The notes: generated by a model from the letters alone, not told the origin. Positions 33,631 to 42,148 are shown, numbered from the stretch's first letter. The stretch: 64,000 nt of DNA from Aromatoleum tolulyticum (GCF_900156155.1 NZ_FTMD01000001.1:434001-498000), one strand, 5' to 3'. Program-made: numbers and translations.

Positions 33631-34092
33631 CCACTCAGGGCCTTGACGAATGGCCGGTGATCGCACGCAGGTCGCTCCGGCGTCAGCAAGATGGGGGCTG
33701 CGCCTCTGTTGCCGCGCATGCGAGGATCATGATCGCGCGAAGCGCCGGCAAGACCGGCTGGGAATGGACTGATCTCGCGGCGATCTATGACTTTGAGATA
33801 TCCGGCAATGCGATGCCTCACACCACCCAATTTCAGGCAAAAGCGCCCTGGGTCAGACCTGGTCGGTATGCTGATAGGCTAAAAAGGAATCGCGCCGCAG
33901 AAGGGTACGAGCGTTCAACGTGGGCCAGGAAGGCCACCCCGTGCGCTGGCTGTCCATGGCTGAGGATGGCTCGCCTTGGAGCGAAGGCGTTGCCTGCTTT
34001 CCGACTGGCAGGGTAAACTAGTCCATGAGCCAGTCCAGTGACTGGTTTAGGTTTGGAAGAATCGATTAAGACTCAACAACTTGGGGGTCGGA
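33631..34092. other. Gene-free ICE right end
   Basis: About 460 bases between the right-end palindrome and the att core. A plus-strand open frame at 33657-34016 has no family features, ribosome binding site or coding-like codon use. A hairpin CCAGTC-CAGT-GACTGG at 34030-34045, followed by TTTAGGTTT, could stop transcription coming from inside the element. Integrase arm sites would be expected here but cannot be identified by eye. Confidence 0.6.
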
Positions 34093-34115
34093 TTCGATTC
34101 CCTTCGCCCGCTCCA
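34093..34115 (+). other. Distal attachment site: 3' end of tRNA-Gly(CCC)
   Basis: The sequence TTCGATTCCCTTCGCCCGCT followed by CCA equals the T-loop-to-CCA end of bacterial tRNA-Gly(CCC). The preceding bases do not form the T-stem or the rest of a tRNA, so only the repeated att core is present. It marks the ICE/chromosome junction. The intact tRNA should lie at the integrase end outside the window. Confidence 0.9.
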
Positions 34116-34125
34116 GATTCCCCAA

Positions 34126-34153
34126 GAAGGGCCCGGTAATTGCCGGGCCCTTC
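34126..34153 (+). terminator. Former tRNA-Gly terminator
   Basis: GAAGGGCCCGG (34126-34136) pairs perfectly with CCGGGCCCTTC (34143-34153) around a 6-base loop, then GTCATTT. It lies 10 bases after the att core and probably ended the tRNA-Gly transcript before the ICE integrated. It now separates the ICE from sodC. Confidence 0.75.
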
Positions 34154-34176
34154 GTCATTTCCGGCCCGCGCTTCGC

Positions 34177-34707
34177 TTACTTCAGGCGCGCGATCACGCC
34201 GCACGCGACGCGCGCGCCGGAGTTGCCGGTCGGCTGGGTGGTGAAATCGTCCGGGGCGGCGTGCACGATCACGCCGCGGCCGACGATGTTGCCGTTGCCC
34301 TTGCCGCTGATCGTCAGGCCCTCGAGGGTCGCGCCGAACCTCGCGTTGCCGTTCGCATCGGCGACCAGCATCGGCATGTCGCCGAGGTGGTGATCGCCTT
34401 TTGCCGGGTCGCCGTGCGGCTTGCCGGTCGGGTTGAAATGGCCGCCGGCGCTGGTGGCGTCGGGGGCGGAGCAGTCGCCCTTGTCGTGGATGTGGAAGCC
34501 GTGCTTGCCGGGCGCGAGGCCCGTCACGCTGGCGTCGATGACCACGCCGCCGTCGATCTCGGTGAATTTCACCATGCCCGACGCCGTATTGCCCGTGGTC
34601 GGGGCAAGGGGCGCCTCGGCGGTGATCGGCCCGCCGAGGCCGAGGTTGCTGCACGCGGCGATGAGGAGGGTTGCTGGCAGTGTCGGGATGAGGGAGCGGG
34701 ATTTCAT
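34177..34707 (-). CDS. sodC: Cu-Zn superoxide dismutase, lipoprotein form
   Basis: A 176-residue periplasmic enzyme that dismutates superoxide. The N-terminus MKSRSLIPTLPATLLIAAC has a lipobox ending at Cys19, so it is probably membrane-anchored. Metal ligands are visible: His72 and His74 in GFHIH, His90 in GGHFNP, His98, His106/107 and Asp110 in HHLGD, and a later VIVHAAPDD histidine. The disulphide partners in KGDCSAPD and RVACGVIARL are present. First chromosomal gene beyond the att site. Confidence 0.95.
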   Translation of the reverse strand: MKSRSLIPTLPATLLIAACSNLGLGGPITAEAPLAPTTGNTASGMVKFTEIDGGVVIDASVTGLAPGKHGFHIHDKGDCSAPDATSAGGHFNPTGKPHGDPAKGDHHLGDMPMLVADANGNARFGATLEGLTISGKGNGNIVGRGVIVHAAPDDFTTQPTGNSGARVACGVIARLK

Positions 34708-34874
34708 GTTCTTCTATCCTTTCTCGAATGGAGGACGTCGTGCGGCCGGCATTGCGGCCGGCCTTAGTTCATCATGGACCATCGATACAGCGAAAGGAAT
34801 AGGTTCACGCCGCCCGGCGCGACCGTCGCACCGGGGTTCTGCGGGTAGCGGGCGGCTTTCTCCCGCCGGCGGCC

Positions 34875-35846
34875 TCAGGCATATGCGCGCGCACCGACGA
34901 GTTCGCGCGCCGCGGCGACGATCGCGTCGGCCTGCGGCACGAAGGCCTGTTCGAGCGGCCACGACGAGGGTGCGGGGGTGTCCGGGCCGGTGAGGCGGCG
35001 CACCGGCGCCTGCAGCGCGTCGAAGGCGTGTTCGGCGACGAGGGCGGCGACTTCGGCGCCGACGCCGCACAGGCGGCTCGCCTCATGCACGACGACGACG
35101 CGCCCGGTGCGGCGCGCCGAGGCGAGAATCGCGGCCTCGTCGAGGGGCTTGAGCGAACGCAGGTCGATGACCTCGGCGGAGATGCCCTGCCCGGCCAGCG
35201 TTTCGGCTGCGGCGACGCAGTAATGCACGGTCTTGGCGTAGCTCACGAGGGTCACGTCGCGCCCTTCGCGCAGCGTCGCGGCGCGCCCGAGCGGGACGAG
35301 GTGCTCGCCGGCCGGCACCTCGCCGGACTGGTAGCCGAGCGCGAGATCCATGAAGAACAGCACCGGGTTGTCGTCGCGGATCGCGGCCTTCAGCAGGCCC
35401 TTGAAGTCGGCCGCGGAGGACGGCATCACGACCTTGAGGCCGGGGCTGTGCACGAACCAGGCCTCGACGTTGTGGTTGTGCTGCGCGCCGACCGTCCAGC
35501 CGGCGCCACTCATCGCCAGCACGACCATCGGGAACTTGAACTGGCCGCCCGACATGTAGCGCAGCTTGCCGGCGCTGTTGACGATCTCGTCCATCGCGAA
35601 GCACAGGAAGGGCGCGAACAGCAGGTCGACGATCGGGCGCAGGCCGCTCGCGGCGGCCCCGACCGCGGTGCCGGCGATGATGCCTTCGGCGAGCGGGGTG
35701 TTGCGCACGCGCGCCGCGCCGAATTCGGCGACGAGCTCGCGGCGCTTGGTGGCGACGCCTTCGCCGAACATCAGCACGGACGGGTCGCGGCGCATTTCCT
35801 CGGCGATCGCCTGGGAGATCGCATCATTGACGGTGATCACGGGCAT
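34875..35846 (-). CDS. TPP-dependent dehydrogenase E1 beta subunit (acetoin/pyruvate type)
   Basis: A 323-residue beta subunit of a two-subunit E1: MPVITVNDAISQAIAEEMRR, with GEGVATKRRELVAEFGAARV, TPLAEGIIAGTAVGAAASGL and the transketolase C-terminal domain (VIDLRSLKPLDEAAILASAR). The start at 35846 follows AAGGAGA. It lies 10 bases after the alpha subunit. Partners would be E2 and lipoamide dehydrogenase, which are not in the window. Acetoin dehydrogenase (AcoB) is the closest guess; a branched-chain or pyruvate enzyme is possible. Confidence 0.87.
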   Translation of the reverse strand: MPVITVNDAISQAIAEEMRRDPSVLMFGEGVATKRRELVAEFGAARVRNTPLAEGIIAGTAVGAAASGLRPIVDLLFAPFLCFAMDEIVNSAGKLRYMSGGQFKFPMVVLAMSGAGWTVGAQHNHNVEAWFVHSPGLKVVMPSSAADFKGLLKAAIRDDNPVLFFMDLALGYQSGEVPAGEHLVPLGRAATLREGRDVTLVSYAKTVHYCVAAAETLAGQGISAEVIDLRSLKPLDEAAILASARRTGRVVVVHEASRLCGVGAEVAALVAEHAFDALQAPVRRLTGPDTPAPSSWPLEQAFVPQADAIVAAARELVGARAYA

Positions 35847-35856
35847 GGCGGTCTCC

Positions 35857-36822
35857 TTACGCATAGACGTCGGTGAAGAGTTCGGCGGTTTCGGGATAGG
35901 GCGAGGCGTTCGCGAAGGCGACGGCCTCGTCGATGACCGCGGCGACGCGCGCGCGGATCTGCGCGAGGCGCGCGTCGTCGAGACGGCCGTCGGCGCGCAG
36001 ACGGTTGGCGAGCAGCTCGATCGGGTCGCGCGCCTGCCACGCGGCGAGCTCGGCGGGGTCGACGTAGAACTGGTCGTCGGGCTCGTAGTGGCCGCGCGTG
36101 CGGTAGGTCAGCGTCTCGAGGAAGGCGGGCTCGCCGGTCGCGCGGATGCGGGCGGCGAGGCGCGCGGCCGCCGCATGCACGGCCTCGGCGTCGTTGCCGT
36201 CCACGGTCTCGGCGACCAGCCCGTGCGCCGCGGCCCAGTCGCGCACGTGCACCATCGGCATGGTCTCGCGCCGATGCACGAAGGCCTGCCATTCGTTGTT
36301 CTCGCACACGTAGAGGATGGGCAGCTTCCACACCACGGCGAGGTTCAGCGATTCGTGGAACACGCCCTCGCAGGCCGCGCCGTCGCCGAAGAAGGTCGCG
36401 ACGATGCCGTCGTCGCCGGGCGTCATCGTGCGTGCGAGCGCCACCCCCGGCGCGAGCGAGAGTTCGCCGCCGACGATGGTCGAGGTGAGCACGGCGCCCA
36501 GCTCGGCCGCGGAGATGTGCAGCGAGCCGCTCTTGCCCTTGCAGTAGCCGGTGCGCTTGCCGAGCACCTCGGCGATCATGCGCCCGGGATCGGCGCCGCG
36601 CGCGAGCAGGTGCCCCGCGCTGCGGTGGTTGGTGAGGATGCGGTCGCGCGGGGTGAGCGCGCGCACGACGCCCGCGGCGGCGGCCTCCTGGCCGACCGAG
36701 GTGCAGGTGCCGGGGGCATTGCCGCCGGCCGCGATGCCGACGAGGGCCTCCTCGTAGGCGCGGATCAGCATCATCGTCTCCAGCAGCGCGAGCGGGGACG
36801 GGGCTTGTTCGCTGTGTTGCAT
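35857..36822 (-). CDS. TPP-dependent dehydrogenase E1 alpha subunit (acetoin/pyruvate type)
   Basis: A 321-residue alpha subunit with the thiamine-diphosphate motif GDGAACEG at 146-153 ending in NN at 175-176, and the substrate/phosphorylation-loop region YRTRGHYEPDDQFYVD. The ATG at 36822 has AGGAGG eight bases upstream; an upstream in-frame start at 36870 is not needed. It heads a two-gene operon with the beta subunit. It catalyses decarboxylation of a 2-oxo acid or acetoin cleavage with transfer to a lipoyl E2. Confidence 0.88.
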   Translation of the reverse strand: MQHSEQAPSPLALLETMMLIRAYEEALVGIAAGGNAPGTCTSVGQEAAAAGVVRALTPRDRILTNHRSAGHLLARGADPGRMIAEVLGKRTGYCKGKSGSLHISAAELGAVLTSTIVGGELSLAPGVALARTMTPGDDGIVATFFGDGAACEGVFHESLNLAVVWKLPILYVCENNEWQAFVHRRETMPMVHVRDWAAAHGLVAETVDGNDAEAVHAAAARLAARIRATGEPAFLETLTYRTRGHYEPDDQFYVDPAELAAWQARDPIELLANRLRADGRLDDARLAQIRARVAAVIDEAVAFANASPYPETAELFTDVYA

Positions 36823-36961
36823 GTGTCGCCTCCTGATGTCGGGCGGCCTGCCCCGAAAGGGCCGGGGCACCGCGTGAGGACACTCTAGGCGTGCGCAGCG
36901 CCCCGTGGACGGGGCTTAAGAGACTCTTAGGATTCGCTGAGGGAAGATTTAGGAAGCCGGC

Positions 36962-38335
36962 TCAGCAGCCCGCGCCGTCGGCGCGCGCACCGCCCTGCCC
37001 GGCCTCGACGAGGGTGAGCGGACGCGACGCGGTGAGCAGCAGGCGGCCGCGGCCGGCCTTCTCGAGGCGCACACAGGCCTCGCGCTCGTTGAGGCGGCGG
37101 CGCAGCAGGATCAGGCGCGCCTCGAGGTTGTCGGAAAGATCCGGCAGGCGGATGCGCGGGTCGAGGCGCAGCTCGCGGTTGCTGAAGGTGCTGCGGCCGG
37201 TGTCGACATGGTCGCGCACCAGCGCCCAGAAGATCGAGCCGGCCACGCCCTTGATCAGGTAGTCGTCGTCGAGGAAGACGCTGTCGTCCCCGGCGTAGTG
37301 GCGCACGACGACCGGGCGGCCTGCGGAGGACTGGGGCGGCGGTTCGGGGACGAGCACTTCCTCCTGCAACTCGCTCGCCTGCTGCAGCGCCAGCGTCGCC
37401 GCGCCGAGCTGGCCGGCGAGCGCAACCAGCGCGTCCTCGTCGTCGTAGCCGAAGCGCAGGTTGTGCGGGCTTTCGACGTACAGCACGCCGAGCAGGCGCC
37501 CCGCGGCGCGGATCGGCACCGCAAGCTGGCTCGCCGAGTCGGCGAGGCCGGGGAGCGGGATCTCGGTCTCGAGCGCATCGGCGAGCCCGCTTGCCTCGGT
37601 TGCGGCGCGGATCGCACGGCCGTAGGCGTACTCGAGCGTCGCGTAGCCGATGCGGATCGGCGTGCCCTCGCGCGCGGCGACGCCGATCACGCCCTGCCCC
37701 AACGGAATCTCCGAGCCGACGCCGGACGCCTCGTAGCCGCGGCTCGCGATCGTGTACAGGCGCGAGCCCGAGCCGTCGAGCAGCAGCACCATCGCGTGGC
37801 GGATGTCGAACTGCGCTTCCAGCCCGGCGAGCGTCTCGGCGAACAGCAGGTCGAGCTCGCGGCAGCACGCGATGCGCGCCGACACCGCGCGCAGCGCGGC
37901 GAGCAGGCTTGCCCGCGGGGGCGGCGGCGCGAGCGCGGCGCCGGGGATGCGTTCGATCTCGGAGACGCGGTAGATGTCCGAGCCGAGCAGGCGGAACACG
38001 CCGCTCATGCCGGTATGCGACGCGATGCCGGCGAGCTTGGCCTTCATGCGCTCGAACAGCGGGCCGGCGGTTTCGGTGCGCAGGTAGCGCAGGCGCAGGC
38101 GGAAGCGCTCGCCGGTGTGCGGGTGCGTGACGATCAAGCGCGCCTCGGGGTTTTCGAGGATGTTGCGGCGCGTGGTGTTGAAGAACTGGTAGGACAGCGC
38201 GATGTGCCGCCCGTCGACGTACTCGGTCTGCGACAGGTAGGCGACGTTGGGCGTGCCGTCGGCCGCGCAGGTCGCCATGATCCCCGGCACCGCGCCTTCG
38301 AGGCATTCGCGGATGGCATCGAGGCGCTGCGTCAT
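36962..38335 (-). CDS. FMN-split-barrel / GAF / C-terminal DNA-binding-like fusion protein
   Basis: A 457-residue three-part protein. Residues 1-130 are a pyridoxamine-phosphate-oxidase-like split barrel (MATCAADGTPNVAYLSQTEY). Residues about 150-340 are a GAF domain (LDLLFAETLAGLEAQFDIRH, IPLGQGVIGVAAREGTPIRI). The last about 100 residues (FLDDDYLIKGVAGSIFWALV, FSNRELRLDPRIRLPD, EARLILLRRRLNEREACVRL) resemble a winged-helix output domain. The ATG overlaps the stop of the smaller split-barrel gene (ATGA). A longer frame continuing upstream to 39694 runs through two other genes and is rejected. It may sense a flavin or redox signal and control transcription. Confidence 0.85.
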   Translation of the reverse strand: MTQRLDAIRECLEGAVPGIMATCAADGTPNVAYLSQTEYVDGRHIALSYQFFNTTRRNILENPEARLIVTHPHTGERFRLRLRYLRTETAGPLFERMKAKLAGIASHTGMSGVFRLLGSDIYRVSEIERIPGAALAPPPPRASLLAALRAVSARIACCRELDLLFAETLAGLEAQFDIRHAMVLLLDGSGSRLYTIASRGYEASGVGSEIPLGQGVIGVAAREGTPIRIGYATLEYAYGRAIRAATEASGLADALETEIPLPGLADSASQLAVPIRAAGRLLGVLYVESPHNLRFGYDDEDALVALAGQLGAATLALQQASELQEEVLVPEPPPQSSAGRPVVVRHYAGDDSVFLDDDYLIKGVAGSIFWALVRDHVDTGRSTFSNRELRLDPRIRLPDLSDNLEARLILLRRRLNEREACVRLEKAGRGRLLLTASRPLTLVEAGQGGARADGAGC

Positions 38336-38856
38336 TTCGCGTTCGCGAGCGGTTCGCCGGCGCGCGGGCCGGGCGTCTGGTCGAAGGCGGCGCAGGGCGT
38401 GAAGGCGAGCGCGACGACGTCGCCGCCGCCGCTGTCGATCAGCGCGTGCGTGAATAGCGGGCCGAAGCCGATCGCCCCGAGTTCCGCGGTGAAGGCCGTG
38501 CGGTAGCGCTCGATGCGTTCGCGGTCGCCGGGCTCGAGCGACTCGACGACGGCGTCGCGGCCCTTGATCTGCAGCGTGCGGTGGCTGTGCGGCTCGCTGA
38601 ACACGACGGCGATGCGCCGCGTGGCGCGCACGTCGTCGAGCAGTTCGCGCGCCTGGTCGGCGGCGACGAAGACGCTGATGCGCGACCGGTCGGGGGCGAT
38701 GCGGCAGCCGATGCCGCGCGTGATGCTGGGCAGCAGGTCGGCGCTGGACGAGCCGACGCTGATCGACGCGCCCGCCGTCGCGATGAAGGCCGCGTGCTCG
38801 GCGTCGATCGGGGATTCGGGAGCGGCGGAGGGAACGGAGGGCGGCTGGTCGGGCAT
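38332..38856 (-). CDS. Pyridoxamine 5'-phosphate oxidase-family FMN split-barrel protein
   Basis: A 174-residue single-domain split-barrel protein: AFIATAGASISVGSSSADLL, RISVFVAADQARELLDDVRA and IAVVFSEPHSHRTLQIKGRD match the family of putative FMN- or F420-binding proteins. It is translationally coupled to the fusion protein downstream, whose first domain is of the same fold, so the two probably work together. The substrate is unknown. Confidence 0.83.
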   Translation of the reverse strand: MPDQPPSVPSAAPESPIDAEHAAFIATAGASISVGSSSADLLPSITRGIGCRIAPDRSRISVFVAADQARELLDDVRATRRIAVVFSEPHSHRTLQIKGRDAVVESLEPGDRERIERYRTAFTAELGAIGFGPLFTHALIDSGGGDVVALAFTPCAAFDQTPGPRAGEPLANAK

Positions 38857-39000
38857 CCGGTCGCAGGCGATCGCAGGCGTTTTGGGGTCGGTACCCTTCC
38901 ACGGCGGGCACGGCTTTACCGGTCGTGCGCCGGCTTACTGGACAGTATAGTTCGCCCAGCCGCGGGCGCCGCCCGGAGAAAACGTCAGCGAATCGGGACC

Positions 39001-39501
39001 TCAGCCCGCGCTGAGGCGGCGATAGGCGCCAGCATGGTAGATGAGCGGGGCGCGGTCCTCGCGGTCGAAGCGCACGACTTCGGAGATGAAGACGAGGTGG
39101 TCGCCGCCGTCGTGGCGCGCCGTGTTGCGGCATTCGAAGCGCGCGCAGCAGTTCTTCAGCAGCGGCACGCCGTACAGGCCGTCGTCGATGTCGAGACCGG
39201 CGAACTTGTCGTCCGAGCGCGTCGCGAAAAGCTGCGACAGGTGCTGCTGGTCCTCCGCGAGCACGTTCACCGCGTAGTATTCGCAGGCTTCGAACACCGG
39301 CAGGCTGGCCAGATTGCGCGACAGGCTCCACACGATGAGCGGCGGATCGAGCGACACGGAGTTGAAGGAGTTGACCGTCAGGCCGATCCCCTCGCCGCTG
39401 GGCGCGCGCGTCGTGACGACGGCGATGCCGGTGGCGAACATGCCGAGGGCATCGCGGAAGGCGCGGGTGAAATCCTGATGGGTGACGGGCGGCTGGGACA
39501 T
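39001..39501 (-). CDS. Flavin reductase family protein
   Basis: A 166-residue NAD(P)H:flavin oxidoreductase of the HpaC/RutF type: FRDALGMFATGIAVVTTRA, GLTVNSFNSVSLDPPLIVWS, CARFECRNTARHDGGDHLVF. Such enzymes supply reduced FMN to two-component monooxygenases. No oxygenase partner is adjacent. It is divergent from mutY and separated by 144 bases from the split-barrel pair. Confidence 0.9.
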   Translation of the reverse strand: MSQPPVTHQDFTRAFRDALGMFATGIAVVTTRAPSGEGIGLTVNSFNSVSLDPPLIVWSLSRNLASLPVFEACEYYAVNVLAEDQQHLSQLFATRSDDKFAGLDIDDGLYGVPLLKNCCARFECRNTARHDGGDHLVFISEVVRFDREDRAPLIYHAGAYRRLSAG

Positions 39502-39645
39502 GAGCGGTTCTTGTGATCAGCGCCGGCCCTTCTCGGGGCAGGCGGGGAATTGGAGGGGACCGGCGATTATCGCTGCGCGCACCGCGCAGGGCAACGCGGC
39601 AGGGGCGGAAACGCAACCGCGAAAAGGAAAAGGACTGGGGAAGGG

Positions 39646-40740
39646 ATGGACGGGACGACGAGGGACAGCGACTTCGCGCTGCGGCTGATCGCATGGCACC
39701 GCGGGCACGGGCGGCACGACCTGCCGTGGCAGAACACGCGCGATCCGTACCGCATCTGGCTGTCGGAGATCATGCTGCAGCAGACCCAGGTGGATACGGT
39801 GATCCCGTACTACGCGCGCTTCCTCGCCCGCTTCCCGGACCTCGCGCGCCTCGCCGCCGCGCCGGTCGACGACGTGCTCGCGCTGTGGAGCGGACTGGGC
39901 TACTACGCGCGGGCGCGCAACCTGCACCGAGCCGCACAGGCGGTCGTGACGCGGCACGACGGCGAATTCCCGCGCCGCGCCGCGGAGATTGCGGAGCTGC
40001 CCGGCATCGGCCGCTCGACCGCGGCGGCGATCGCCGCCTTCGCCTTCGGCGAGCGCGCGGCGATCCTCGACGGCAACGTCAAGCGCGTGCTGTGCCGCGT
40101 GTTCGGCATCGGCGGCTTTCCCGGCGAGCGCGCGGTCGAGCAGCGCCTGTGGGCGCTCGCGGAGGACCTGCTGCCGCAGACGGGGATCGGCACCTACATC
40201 CAGGCGCAGATGGACCTCGGCGCGACCCTGTGCACGCGCGCCCGCCCCGCCTGCGGACGCTGCCCGATGGCGGAGATGTGCGTCGCGCTGCGCGAGGAGC
40301 GCGTCGGCGAACTGCCCGCGGCGCGCCCGAAGAAGGCCGTGCCGCAACGCCATGCGCGCGTCGCCGCGATCGTTGCCGACGGGGAGGTGCTGCTCGAACG
40401 CCGGCCGCCGACCGGGATCTGGGGCGGGCTGCTCGCGCTGCCGGAGATTCCGGAACAGGAGCCGGATGCGGCGCGCTGGGTGGAGATGCGCTACGGCCTC
40501 AGCGCACATGCAACGCGCCCGCTGGCGGTGCTGAACCATGCCTTCACCCATTTCCGCCTGGAGATGACGCCCGTGCTGGTCGAGGTCGCGGGCCGCGGAC
40601 GCGTCGCCGCGGACGACGACCACCGCTGGCTGGCGCTCGATGCGCTCGCGGACGCGGGCCTGCCGACGCCGGTGCGGCGCATCCTCGGCGATGTCGTCGA
40701 CGGGCCGAAGGAGACGCCGCAGCGCGAGCTGCCCTTGTGA
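39646..40740 (+). CDS. mutY: Adenine DNA glycosylase
   Basis: A 364-residue base-excision repair enzyme that removes adenine opposite 8-oxoguanine. Glu41 in EIMLQQTQV and Asp142 in ILDGNVKRV are the catalytic residues. LPGIG (118-122) is the helix-hairpin-helix. Cys196, 203, 206 and 212 have the C-X6-C-X2-C-X5-C spacing of the 4Fe-4S cluster. The C-terminal NUDIX-like domain with a C-terminal FTHF motif recognises 8-oxoG. The start at 39646 follows GGGAAGGG. Confidence 0.96.
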   Translation: MDGTTRDSDFALRLIAWHRGHGRHDLPWQNTRDPYRIWLSEIMLQQTQVDTVIPYYARFLARFPDLARLAAAPVDDVLALWSGLGYYARARNLHRAAQAVVTRHDGEFPRRAAEIAELPGIGRSTAAAIAAFAFGERAAILDGNVKRVLCRVFGIGGFPGERAVEQRLWALAEDLLPQTGIGTYIQAQMDLGATLCTRARPACGRCPMAEMCVALREERVGELPAARPKKAVPQRHARVAAIVADGEVLLERRPPTGIWGGLLALPEIPEQEPDAARWVEMRYGLSAHATRPLAVLNHAFTHFRLEMTPVLVEVAGRGRVAADDDHRWLALDALADAGLPTPVRRILGDVVDGPKETPQRELPL

Positions 40741-40857
40741 GCGCCGTAGGGCGGATGAGCCGAAGGCGTTATCCGACGAATGCGCAGTATCGACGGTATG
40801 CATGTGGCGGAAGGCGCTTCGCTTTTCCGCCCTACGACTCAGCGCCGCCGCCGTGCC

Positions 40858-41490
40858 TCAGCTGCCTTTAGGCTGCTTCATGCGCTCCGCGAGCAGGCCG
40901 CGCTGGTCGAGGAACTGGCGGACGATCTCCAGCCGATCCGTCGGATCGTCCAGTTCGAGCAGCGCCTGCTTGGCCTGCGCCGGGATCGGCAGCACCTCGG
41001 CGAAGCGCAGCCCGACCCAGCCGGCGTCGTCGAAATCGTGCGGTTCGGGCAACCGTTCGACGCCCGCATCCTCGACGATTGCGCGCAGCAGCGCGACCAG
41101 CGACAGGCAGTTGTCGGGAATGGCCCGGTGCGGCGCCTCGGCGAGCCATTCGACCTCGCCGAGCAACAGGCTGTTGGCGCCGAGCTCGGAGCGCAGGACA
41201 CGGTAGCGGCGTTCGCCGCGCACGACGAGGTCGAGCGTGCCGGGTTTGGCCATGTCCCATTCGACGATGCGCGCGCTCACGCCGACCTCGTAGGGCCGCG
41301 CCGGCGCCCCGACCTCGCGGCCTTCCGCGATCAGGTTCACGCCGAACACCGAGCCGTCCCTCAGGCAGCGCGTCGCAAGGTCCATGTAGCGCGCCTCGAA
41401 CACGTGCAGCGGCAACAGCGCACCGGGGAAGAGCACCGTCTGCAACGGAAAGAGAGGCAACAGCGGTGGCAACTGCGCGGCATCCGCCAT
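40858..41490 (-). CDS. Lon N-terminal (LAN) domain protein, stand-alone
   Basis: A 210-residue protein made only of the Lon substrate-binding domain: PLFPLQTVLFPGALLPLHVF, FEARYMDLATRCLRDGSVFG and LRFAEVLPIPAQAKQALLEL are typical. No ATPase or protease part is present, as in the YcaM/ybbN-neighbour class of peptidase-S16-like proteins. Its start shares one base with the ubiX stop. The role is unknown, possibly adaptor-like. Confidence 0.9.
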   Translation of the reverse strand: MADAAQLPPLLPLFPLQTVLFPGALLPLHVFEARYMDLATRCLRDGSVFGVNLIAEGREVGAPARPYEVGVSARIVEWDMAKPGTLDLVVRGERRYRVLRSELGANSLLLGEVEWLAEAPHRAIPDNCLSLVALLRAIVEDAGVERLPEPHDFDDAGWVGLRFAEVLPIPAQAKQALLELDDPTDRLEIVRQFLDQRGLLAERMKQPKGS

Positions 41491-42122
41491 CACGGGTTCT
41501 CCCCGCCCGTCTCGCCCCAGCGCTGCATCAGGCGGTGCGGCACGCGGATCTGGTCGAGCACGCGCGCGACGACGAAATCGACCATCTCCCCGACCGTCTG
41601 CGGGTGATTGTAGAAGCCGGGGCTGGGCGGCAGGATCACCACGCCGAGGCGCGCGAGCTTGAGCATGTTCTCGAGATGGATGGCCGAGAACGGCGTCTCG
41701 CGCGGCACCAGCACGAGCTTGCGCCCTTCCTTGATCGCGACGTCGGCGGCGCGCTCGATGAGGTTCTGGCTGAGGCCGGCGGCGATCGCGGCGAGCGTGC
41801 CCATCGTGCACGGGCACACGACCATCGCATCGGCGGGGTTGGAGCCGGAGGCGAGCGGCGCGAACCATTCCTCGCGGCCGAACACGCGCAGCTGGCCGTC
41901 CGCGGCCCTGAAGCGCGCGGCGAGCAGCGCCTCGACCTCGGCCGGGCGCGAGGGCAGCTCGAGGTTCATCTCCTGGCGCGCGACGATCTGCGCGACCTGC
42001 GAGTACAACAGCCACACCGTGCAGCCGGCATCCAGCAGGCATTCGACGAGACGCATCCCGTAGGGCATGCCCGAGGCGCCGGTGAAGGCAACGGCGACGG
42101 TCTGCGGAACGACGGGGCTCAT
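41490..42122 (-). CDS. ubiX: Flavin prenyltransferase UbiX
   Basis: A 210-residue enzyme that makes prenylated FMN for UbiD-type decarboxylases. The FMN/dimethylallyl binding motif TGASGMPYG (14-22), SNPADAMVVCPCTMGTLAAI and LVLVPRETPFSAIHLENMLK are diagnostic. The ATG at 42122 is the natural family start; an upstream in-frame extension to 42386 lies inside livK. No ubiD is adjacent. It is followed directly by the LAN-domain gene. Confidence 0.95.
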   Translation of the reverse strand: MSPVVPQTVAVAFTGASGMPYGMRLVECLLDAGCTVWLLYSQVAQIVARQEMNLELPSRPAEVEALLAARFRAADGQLRVFGREEWFAPLASGSNPADAMVVCPCTMGTLAAIAAGLSQNLIERAADVAIKEGRKLVLVPRETPFSAIHLENMLKLARLGVVILPPSPGFYNHPQTVGEMVDFVVARVLDQIRVPHRLMQRWGETGGENP

Positions 42123-42148
42123 CGGGGAGGGGTTCTCACTTCGGGTTC

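Larger units (their letters stand above)
1..34115. mobile_element. Right part of an ICEclc/PAGI-2-type integrative and conjugative element
   Basis: The gene set (parA, parB, alpA, STY4528, TIGR03761, DUF3158, ssb, topB, DUF3577, DUF3275, DUF932, PilL2, TIGR03759, TIGR03765, traD, TIGR03747) in this order is the conserved backbone of tRNA-Gly-integrating ICEs related to ICEclc. It ends at a tRNA-Gly 3'-end repeat at 34093-34115. The left end, integrase, relaxase and remaining mating-pair genes are outside the window. Base composition is visibly less GC-rich than the chromosome beyond the att site, and lowest in the cargo at 1-4435. Active transfer cannot be judged from this part alone, but no backbone gene seen here is broken. 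Confidence 0.93.

Noticed and set aside
33657-34016. 119-codon plus-strand open frame at the ICE right end
   Set aside because: No ribosome binding site, no recognisable features, and it lies in the gene-free terminal region.
34040-34115. Complete tRNA gene at the junction
   Set aside because: Only the T-loop-to-CCA part matches tRNA-Gly; the D-arm, anticodon arm and acceptor 5' strand are absent.
36962-39694. 910-codon reading that joins the GAF fusion protein with upstream sequence
   Set aside because: The part beyond 38335 overlaps two well-supported genes in other frames and is arginine-rich noise. The ATG at 38335 with ATGA overlap is the credible start.
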